Of a stretch of DNA of 64,000 nt, positions 45,849-52,005 are shown piece by piece (position 1 is the stretch's first letter; each line of letters starts with the position of its first letter). The stretch spans positions 3,534,001 to 3,598,000 of the forward strand of contig CP074381.1 of assembly GCA_022041995.1 (NCBI GenBank), read 5' to 3'. Under the pieces are notes generated by a model that saw nothing but the letters and a program-made list of their open reading frames with translations, was not told where the DNA came from and did not search any database. The translations under genes and the position numbers were made by a program. The DNA is from Cupriavidus necator. GTDB taxonomy: Bacteria; Pseudomonadota; Gammaproteobacteria; Burkholderiales; Burkholderiaceae.

Positions 45849-46535
45849 ATGCAACCGCTCAAGACTCTCAATATACGGTTGACGCCAACTTCCGACACGG
45901 AGCACGTCAAGGTGTATCTGCTGCGGCCTCGGGGGACTTTGTATTGGGGTGGCGCAGGGTTGGACGGCAGCTATATTCCGCTAACTACCAAGGCCTTTCA
46001 GGCGGCCGGCATTGGATCGTTCAATCTCGGCCTCACCAACTCGGCAACACGGACGGCTCTCGGCGATCGTGGAATGCTTGTTGATGCCATCCGGGCTGGA
46101 CTTACTATCCGCTATGAGGATGATGCGGAATGGGTCATTACCTCTGGCATGTCGGCCGAAGCACCGCAATTCAACCTGATCGGCTATTCCTACGGGTCAT
46201 TGCTTGCGGCCCAGACAGCCAACTACTACGCAAACCAGGGACATACTGTGGACCATCTGGTGTTGATCGGCTCTCCAATCGACGGAACATTTCTGGACAA
46301 GTTGCGCAAGCATCGACACATTCGCAAGGTGGTTGTGGTGGACCTGACGGAACACGGAGATCCTATCCACGCGGGCATGTCTCAGCTCTCGTTGGTTTCG
46401 GCGGCGCCGAAGCTCGCCAGTCAAATGGCGGCTGGAAATGGTGAAGGTCATTTCTACTATGCGCACATGGTTCCAGATTTGCCACGCAGGCTGCAGAAAT
46501 TGGCGGCTCGGGTAGCGGATGAGGGAGTCAGATGA
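45849..46535 (+). CDS. Alpha/beta-hydrolase, putative type VI lipase-type effector
   Basis: A 228-residue protein that starts two bases after the PAAR gene. It has the nucleophile elbow NLIGYSYGSLLA (Ser about 114), a downstream strand-and-acid region VVVVDLTEHGDPIHAG (Asp 165 or 171) and a possible catalytic histidine in GEGHFYYAHM (His 201 or 206), in the Ser-Asp-His order of this fold. No signal peptide is present. Position after a PAAR adaptor and before a small membrane protein suggests a phospholipase or esterase effector delivered to neighbouring cells. The N-terminal 100 residues (IRLTPTSDTEHVKVYLLRPR) match no family I know. The role is inference. Confidence 0.8.
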   Translation: MQPLKTLNIRLTPTSDTEHVKVYLLRPRGTLYWGGAGLDGSYIPLTTKAFQAAGIGSFNLGLTNSATRTALGDRGMLVDAIRAGLTIRYEDDAEWVITSGMSAEAPQFNLIGYSYGSLLAAQTANYYANQGHTVDHLVLIGSPIDGTFLDKLRKHRHIRKVVVVDLTEHGDPIHAGMSQLSLVSAAPKLASQMAAGNGEGHFYYAHMVPDLPRRLQKLAARVADEGVR

Positions 46536-46846
46536 TGGTCTTGCGTTGGTTGTTCCTGCTGCCATCCGTATTGCTGCCCGCATCACTCATTGCCCTCAGC
46601 CTGTTTCACATCGTCGCAGCGCCAACGCGAGACGACATGTTCGTCGGATATGCAGGCGTTGTATCCGCCGCCGTACTCCTGCTTGACCTCGTCCTCGCAC
46701 TGGTATGGCTCGGCGCATTTGGCTACCTGCTCTACGTCAGCCCCGGACAGCGACGGCTATTGCTGATAATTGCGGGAATGACCATTCTGGCGTTTGTCGC
46801 CTGCTACGTGCTGGACAGCAAGCTGATTCGGGCACTTCCGGGATGA
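46532..46846 (+). CDS. Three-helix membrane protein, putative immunity protein
   Basis: A 104-residue protein that overlaps the hydrolase stop by four bases (ATGA). Three hydrophobic segments are clear: about residues 4-29 (LRWLFLLPSVLLPASLIALS), 39-68 (YAGVVSAAVLLLDLVLALVW) and 74-95 (RLLLIIAGMTILAFVACYVL). There is no cleavable signal peptide or known domain. Immunity to lipase effectors is usually an envelope or periplasmic protein encoded immediately next to the effector, and tight coupling to the hydrolase fits this. The assignment is positional. Confidence 0.75.
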   Translation: MMVLRWLFLLPSVLLPASLIALSLFHIVAAPTRDDMFVGYAGVVSAAVLLLDLVLALVWLGAFGYLLYVSPGQRRLLLIIAGMTILAFVACYVLDSKLIRALPG

Positions 46847-46908
46847 GCGAGCGCTGCATCTGTAGCATGGACGGCGCGAACACGCGGGTGGCATCCGGCG
46901 CGTCGTCC

Positions 46909-47405
46909 CTACCCCACCAGCGCCCGCAACTCCCGCGCTTGGCAGGCGCCACCTGACTGGCGCAACGGGCAAGGTTGACTTGCATGGCCGTGGCGGCGAC
47001 ATCCAACAGGATCGGGTCAATGCTGTAATCGCGCTGATCCAGCCATACAAGCACATCCAGCAAGTGCCAGAGTGTGGTGCCGCCTTCATGCACCGGCGCC
47101 GGGAAAGACTCCGGATAGCCGATCATCAACTTGCGCATGTTCTGGCGGGACATGCCGACGGCATCGGCAATATCGGTGAGTCCCACCAGATCGGGAACCG
47201 CTTCGATCAGCGTGGCGGACGGCATGGCGCGCCGGGCATCGGCAAGGGCGCTCACCATGGCCGCCTTCGCTGAATCTGCCTCGCGGACAAATGACAACGC
47301 CACGCGTCCTGGCAGGCTGGTACCCACGAGTGCGTCTTCACAGCCTGCCTCGCCCAGGCGTTCGACCAGTGCTTCGATGTCGTGGTCGGCCTGCGACAGC
47401 CCGTC
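46909..47405 (-). pseudogene. Helix-turn-helix DNA-binding protein, N-terminus lost and frame broken
   Basis: A family common in Burkholderiales: LSQADHDIEALVERLGEAGC (about 47402-47340), SLPGRVALSFVREADSAKAA, LTDIADAVGMSRQNMRKLMI (a helix-turn-helix), HEGGTTLWHLLDVLVWLDQR and LDVAATAMQVNLARC. There is no start codon before the conserved region (a stop at 47445-47447); GTG 47327 is the only candidate. One G missing near 46931-46934 shifts the frame just before the expected end ELRALVG and stop at 46909. Probably an antitoxin- or regulator-like protein that is now inactive. Part of it is duplicated at 43.8 kb. Confidence 0.7.
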
Positions 47406-47748
47406 TCGACGTTTGCGGGAAAGATACTTCCTGCGGTCGATGGACTAGATAACTGCGAACAGCAGGTGTCGGGACGTGGGTTGCGGCGACACAATGCAGA
47501 GCTGTCTCATTGGCGGCAGTATCTACAACTCTTAGCCTTGCCGTTGGTGCTGAACACACCACTCGTAACGGCCTCACCGCACCCGACAGACTGCGGTGTT
47601 TTTTCGTCCATAGCTTCCGCTAAGGCCGGGTAGCGCGCATCGATACAAGACCCGAAAGGGGAAACATGCGGGCCGTTTGCGAGCGGTGTTCACGTACCTG
47701 GCCGCCCTTTGAACAGGGGCGAACTTCACAATCTTCGCAAGGATTGCC
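47406..47748. other. Gene-free stretch between the helix-turn-helix relic and the SymE-like gene
   Basis: About 340 bp without a supported gene; it must contain the promoter of the SymE-like gene and, if the system is complete, the antisense RNA start may overlap its right side. Confidence 0.35.
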
Positions 47749-47961
47749 ATGACGAAACGAAGCTCGCCGTTGCCCATTCGCACTGTCAAGATTAGCCGCA
47801 CCTACTTTCCCGTTGTCCCTGACGGCACCAATGGCTTTACTGGCCTACGGGAAATTCCGTGGATTCGACTGCGTGGTGTCTGGTTAGAAAAGGCAGGGTT
47901 CAACGGGCAATCGCTGAAGGTCAAAGTGCAACGAAAACGCATTGTGATCTGCGTGGCCTAG
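47749..47961 (+). CDS. SymE-like type I toxin
   Basis: A 70-residue basic protein. The C-terminal half IPWIRLRGVWLEKAGFNGQS LKVKVQRKRIVICV is the SymE fold (AbrB-like swapped hairpin) in which the motif P-x-I-R-L-x-G-x-W-L-x-x-A-G-F is diagnostic. SymE of E. coli is an SOS-induced RNA cleaver or nucleoid-condensing toxin held down by the antisense RNA SymR. The N-terminal half (ISRTYFPVVPDGTNGFTG) matches the family strand. AAGGA stands 5 bases before the ATG. No LexA box was seen with certainty. Confidence 0.8.
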   Translation: MTKRSSPLPIRTVKISRTYFPVVPDGTNGFTGLREIPWIRLRGVWLEKAGFNGQSLKVKVQRKRIVICVA

Positions 47962-48098
47962 CGTCAAGGGCTAGCCGCCTTGCATGTGCAAACGGGCGTC
48001 TGCGACTGCGGATTCAACCGGTCGATGCAACAGCTTGATGGAATCGTTCAGCCGGTGTATCGAAGTTTAGTGTCTTGCGCGTCCGAAGCCGCGCGGGG

Positions 48099-49241
48099 CT
48101 AGCGATGCTGCGGATGTGCTAGGAAGAACCGCACCATTTCGGCACTGGCATCCGGTCCCTTGGCATCGGTGAACGAGCCGCGGCTGCTGCCTCCTGCCCA
48201 GGCATGGGGTGCGCCGTGGATGAGCCAGTATTCGGCATCGACGCCGTTTGCCGCCGTCACGAACTGGCGGGTATATGCGTGTCCACCCCCGTCGCTGCTT
48301 CGTTCAGTTCGCTTTAGCGCCTCGCCGACCTCGAAAGGCGCGATCATGCGACTACCGTTGGAAGGATGCACGGTGTGGCCCGTATCGCCGTGAAACACGA
48401 TAACTGGCCGTTTCGGCTGGGCCATGGACGCTTGGGCGTCGACGCGCGATGCGTCCTTGCGCTTGCCACCTTTCATTGCCGCTAGCGCGGAGGGCAGGTC
48501 ATGCGCACAGCCCTGCGGCAGGCCGGAGTGAATCCCCGCGGCGGCATACAGTTCGGGATAGCGATGGATCATCACTGCCGCCATGGCGCCGCCAGCGGAC
48601 AGGCCCGCGATATACACGCGATCTGCATCGACATTGTGGGAGGCCATGACCTCGCGGGTGATGCCAGCGATCAGCGAAGGCTCGCCACGCCCGCTTTGCT
48701 GGTCGCCAGGCCGGAACCAGTTCCAGCACTTGGAAGGGTTCGCCTCGGTCGGCTGGATCGGGTAGAGGACCAAGAAGCCATGTAGCTCGGCGAGCGCGTT
48801 CATGCGGGTACCCGCCGCAAAATCGTCCGCGTCTTGGGTGCAACCGTGCAGCATCACGATGAGCGGCACCGGCTCGTTCCGGTAACTGGAGGGCACGTAG
48901 AGCTTGTAGGCGCGCTGGCCCGCGTGGTTGGCGAACGTCTTCAGGCTGAAATGGCCGCGGACCTCCACATCGGATGGCGAAGGAACCTTCCGCGCCTGGC
49001 CGGGCAGGGGAGAGGCAAATGGCGTCTTTGCGAACGGCACGTCGTTCCTGAACGGTGAGCTGTCCGCTGGCAGCAACGCTTCGACAACTTGCGCCGGCGC
49101 AGGGCTCCCCTCTTTACTGCCCCAAGGCGAGCTGGTCCGGAGGGCTCGCTGGATCGCCTCCGTTGCCTCCAGCGGGCCGGCGGTGCGCAGGAACTCCATG
49201 GCCTCGCGCATGGAGGCGAGGAACGCGTCGTTCATTTTCAT
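48099..49241 (-). CDS. PHB-depolymerase-family esterase (LpqC-like)
   Basis: A 380-residue alpha/beta hydrolase. The catalytic domain starts near residue 95: YKLYVPSSYRNEPVPLIVML HGCTQDADDFA (oxyanion-hole HGC), nucleophile elbow YIAGLSAGGAMA (Ser about 217), acid near PVIVFHGDTGHTV and histidine in WLIHGAPHAWAGG (about 350). No signal peptide is present; the first 90 residues are a low-complexity spacer. Such enzymes cleave polyhydroxyalkanoates, feruloyl or acetyl esters; this one is cytoplasmic by sequence. The CopG-type gene 44 bp upstream on the same strand is probably its regulator. Confidence 0.88.
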   Translation of the reverse strand: MKMNDAFLASMREAMEFLRTAGPLEATEAIQRALRTSSPWGSKEGSPAPAQVVEALLPADSSPFRNDVPFAKTPFASPLPGQARKVPSPSDVEVRGHFSLKTFANHAGQRAYKLYVPSSYRNEPVPLIVMLHGCTQDADDFAAGTRMNALAELHGFLVLYPIQPTEANPSKCWNWFRPGDQQSGRGEPSLIAGITREVMASHNVDADRVYIAGLSAGGAMAAVMIHRYPELYAAAGIHSGLPQGCAHDLPSALAAMKGGKRKDASRVDAQASMAQPKRPVIVFHGDTGHTVHPSNGSRMIAPFEVGEALKRTERSSDGGGHAYTRQFVTAANGVDAEYWLIHGAPHAWAGGSSRGSFTDAKGPDASAEMVRFFLAHPQHR

Positions 49242-49285
49242 GATGGGTTTCCGGATGGGGCAGGTGTTGCGTGAAATTGCGTGAA

Positions 49286-49717
49286 TTACCTGATGCGCCC
49301 GGCCAGAGCGGCCTTGACGGCGGCGGAGGCGTGGAAGGCGCCCAGCACCACGACTGACTGAATCGTGGCAAGAGCGAGCTCTGGACTGACGTCGGATGCA
49401 ATGCTGGCAAGACCCAGCACATGGATATCGAGAAGCTGGTTGGCCGCCTGCGCGGCCTCCAGGTCCTGCCTGGAAAAGTGCTGCAGCCCAAGAACGAGCG
49501 CGCGACGGGTCACGGTCTCATTGACCGCCCGCGCATGCACTGCCAGTTGATTGCGAATGGCCGTACGAATCAGATCCGTGCGATTCGAATAAAAACCCTC
49601 TTCCACCAGGAGATCGATCTGGCCCAGGTCGACAGGGCCCAGATTGATCGTGATTTTTTCGGTGTCGCCGCCTTTCGATCGGGGCACCAGCATAAGTGCG
49701 CCTTTTCCGACTTTCAT
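49286..49717 (-). CDS. CopG/ribbon-helix-helix regulator
   Basis: A 143-residue protein. Residues about 20-58 form a ribbon-helix-helix DNA-binding unit (EKITINLGPVDLGQIDLLVE EGFYSNRTDLIRTAIRNQL). The C-terminal part (about 70-143) is Ala-rich helical and contains a repeated ALVLGLQHF/VLGLASIASDV-like pattern that may form the dimer or effector surface. Position directly upstream of the esterase gene suggests autoregulation of the pair. The upstream sequence has the dyad CATCCACATGGATG near 49748-49762, a likely operator. Confidence 0.82.
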   Translation of the reverse strand: MKVGKGALMLVPRSKGGDTEKITINLGPVDLGQIDLLVEEGFYSNRTDLIRTAIRNQLAVHARAVNETVTRRALVLGLQHFSRQDLEAAQAANQLLDIHVLGLASIASDVSPELALATIQSVVVLGAFHASAAVKAALAGRIR

Positions 49718-49747
49718 ATGTTTGCCATCCTCATATCATCTCTACAC

Positions 49748-49762
49748 CATCCATGTGGATGG
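49748..49762. promoter_or_regulatory. Candidate operator upstream of the CopG-type gene
   Basis: CCATCCATGTGGATGG is a near-perfect dyad 31-45 bases before the start of the ribbon-helix-helix gene, well placed for autoregulation. Confidence 0.45.
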
Positions 49763-50130
49763 TTATAGAATGTTGCGGTGCAGCAGTCAAGGAACCCTTT
49801 TAGCGGTTTCCACTGGCGTTGCGCTATGGGTACGGAATTCAGCGGCGACATCGAGAGCAGCCTGGGACAGGAACCGCAATCCGACCAACAACAGCCGGAA
49901 CAGGGCCAGGCGAGAAACAGGTGTAGGGCACGGACGAAAGTATTAAGCAGGCCGGCCACCAGGACGCTTGACAGCAGCAAGGCCAGCAATGTCAAATTTC
50001 GGCGCTCTATAGAAAACAGGATTTACACGCCGCCGATGCGCGAGCGCCACGCAGATACCGTTTTGGCGGCGTCGACCGCGACGGCCTTCACGGCCCCTTC
50101 ACGGCCCATAGCAAGGGCCAACAACGGCCG
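49763..50130. other. Gene-free stretch between the regulator and a LysR relic
   Basis: About 370 bp with no gene that can be supported on either strand; open frames here encode chains without family resemblance. Confidence 0.35.
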
Positions 50131-50400
50131 TTAGAATGGGCCAGTTATGGTCTCGCTGTCACTCGTTCGTTTCTCATCCCACGAGTGCTCGAAAATATGC
50201 GCGGCCACGAGGTCGACACACCCATACAACGCGTAGTCAATATGCATCAGCTTGCGCTGGATGACATCGGGCTCGTCGAAAGGCGTGATGTGGAAAACCA
50301 GATCCGCCTCCCGACGCGCAAGGTTGTAACGGCGTGAATTGGTGACGAGCTCCACCTCTCCCTGCTTCAGCTTCCTACATTCGTTCGAGGAGGGCGAAGC
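50131..50400 (-). pseudogene. LysR effector-domain relic
   Basis: The minus strand reads LKQGEVELVTNSRRYNLARR EADLVFHITPFDEPDVIQRK LMHIDYALYGCVDL, the start of a LysR-type co-inducer domain (strands one to three and the ARREADIA hinge). The DNA-binding part and the rest of the domain are absent, so it is a remnant. It adjoins the core nrdB gene and may mark the island edge. Confidence 0.62.
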
Positions 50401-50615
50401 TCCGCGCGATGTATGGCTTGACCCCCAGGTCATTAGCGACAGCAAGACGGTCATCGACTTTGGGCTACTGTTCCTTGCCGAATGGCATGACCATCGATGA
50501 GCTGCATGGCAGCATCCAACGAAGAGCCGCTGTCAGCGGTAAAGACGACGTTCGAATGTCCGGGCGTGGGCCTGAACGAACGTCCGTCGGTGGCCGATAG
50601 CAGCCACTTTAGCCA

Positions 50616-50646
50616 AGAAAAATGGGAGCCTTCGGCTCCCATTTTT
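50616..50646. terminator. Bidirectional terminator after nrdB
   Basis: A 13-bp stem AAAAATGGGAGCC/GGCTCCCATTTTT with a TTC loop lies 19 bases after the nrdB stop codon and works on both strands. Confidence 0.93.
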
Positions 50647-50665
50647 ATCGTTGATTAACTAACAC

Positions 50666-51853
50666 TCAATCCCAGCTCAACGCCCCACCCGTCTGATACT
50701 CAATAACCCGAGTCTCAAAGAAATTCCGCTCCTTCTTCAAGTCAATCATCTCGGACATCCACGGGAACGGGTTCTCCTCATTCGGGAACAGCTGATCCAA
50801 CCCAATCTGCTGGCACCGACGATTGCAGATAAACCGCAGATACGACTTAAACATCGGCGCATTCAGACCCAACACCCCACGCGGCATCGTGTCCTCAGCA
50901 TAGCGGTACTCCAGATCAACAGCCTTCTTGAACAACTCCGTGATCTCAGCCTTGAACTCCGCCGTCCAAAGATGCGGATTCTCCAGCTTGATCTGATTAA
51001 TCAGGTCGATACCAAAATTGCAGTGCAGCGACTCATCCCGCAGGATGTACTGATACTGCTCTGCCGCCCCAGTCATCTTGTTCTGCCGCCCCATCGCCAG
51101 GATCTGCGTGAAGCCCACATAGAAGAACAGCCCTTCCATGATGCAGGCGAACACGATCAGCGACTTCAGCAGCTTCTGGTCGTTTTCCGGCGTGCCGGTC
51201 TTGAACGACGGGTCGGTCAGCGTGTCGATGAACGGGATCAGGAACTCGTCCTTGTCGCGGATCGACTGCACTTCGTGGTACGCGTTGAAGATCTCGGCTT
51301 CGTTCAGGCCCAGCGATTCAACGATGTACTGGTAGGCGTGCGTGTGGATGGCCTCTTCAAAGGCCTGGCGCAGCAGGTACTGGCGGCATTCCGGCGCGGT
51401 GATCTGGCGGTAGGTGCCCAGCACGATGTTGTTGGCGGCCAGCGAGTCGGCGGTGACGAAGAAGCCAAGGTTGCGCTTGATGATGCGGCGCTCGTCTTCG
51501 GTCAGGCCGTTGGGGTCTTTCCACGTCGCGATGTCGCGCGACATGTTGATTTCCTGCGGCATCCAGTGGTTGGCGCAGCCGGCCAGGTACTTTTCCCACG
51601 CCCACTTGTACTTGAACGGGACGAGCTGGTTGACGTCGGTCGAGCCGTTGATGACGCGCTTGTCGGCAGCGTTGACGCGGCGGTTGCTTTGCGCGGCGGC
51701 GGCGTTGGGGTTGTTGCCCAGGATGCCGCCTTGCGTGGCGCTCGGCGGCAGGACGCCTTGCTGGTCAGCGGTGGCAGCCGATGCAGCGGGTTGCAGGGCA
51801 GGCTGCGGTGCGGCCTGCGGGGTGGCTTGAACGTCGTCGTCCCAGCTCAGCAT
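50666..51853 (-). CDS. nrdB: Class Ia ribonucleotide reductase, small subunit
   Basis: Carries the diferric-tyrosyl radical cofactor for reduction of ribonucleotides. The 395-residue protein starts [20 protein letters not shown], with an Ala/Gln/Pro-rich N-terminal extension of about 60 residues, then the four-helix ferritin-like core with metal ligands in [20 protein letters not shown] (Glu and His) and [19 protein letters not shown] (Glu and His). The C-terminal end ([17 protein letters not shown]) is the peptide that docks on NrdA. GGAG lies 9 bases before ATG 51853. Same strand as nrdA, 152 bp apart, with a palindromic repeat between. Confidence 0.96.
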   Translation of the reverse strand: MLSWDDDVQATPQAAPQPALQPAASAATADQQGVLPPSATQGGILGNNPNAAAAQSNRRVNAADKRVINGSTDVNQLVPFKYKWAWEKYLAGCANHWMPQEINMSRDIATWKDPNGLTEDERRIIKRNLGFFVTADSLAANNIVLGTYRQITAPECRQYLLRQAFEEAIHTHAYQYIVESLGLNEAEIFNAYHEVQSIRDKDEFLIPFIDTLTDPSFKTGTPENDQKLLKSLIVFACIMEGLFFYVGFTQILAMGRQNKMTGAAEQYQYILRDESLHCNFGIDLINQIKLENPHLWTAEFKAEITELFKKAVDLEYRYAEDTMPRGVLGLNAPMFKSYLRFICNRRCQQIGLDQLFPNEENPFPWMSEMIDLKKERNFFETRVIEYQTGGALSWD

Positions 51854-51938
51854 GATGTGATTCTCCGTGATTCGATTGGGGGGCGCGGTGGTCAAAGATG
51901 ACGGCTCACGTTGTGGTGGCGCCGGCCCTCTCCCCCGG

Positions 51939-51968
51939 CCCCTCTCCCGCAGGCGGGAGAGGGGAGCA
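51939..51968. repeat. Dispersed palindromic repeat (copy 1), between nrdA and nrdB
   Basis: CCCCTCTCCCGC/GCGGGAGAGGGG with a 2-base centre, followed by AGCAA. The same sequence, 31 bp, occurs at 63194-63224. Repeats of this type are scattered in intergenic DNA of Ralstonia-group genomes. Confidence 0.8.
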
Positions 51969-52005
51969 AACCCCGGGGGTGGTTGATTACTTCGCTACTG
52001 CGTGA

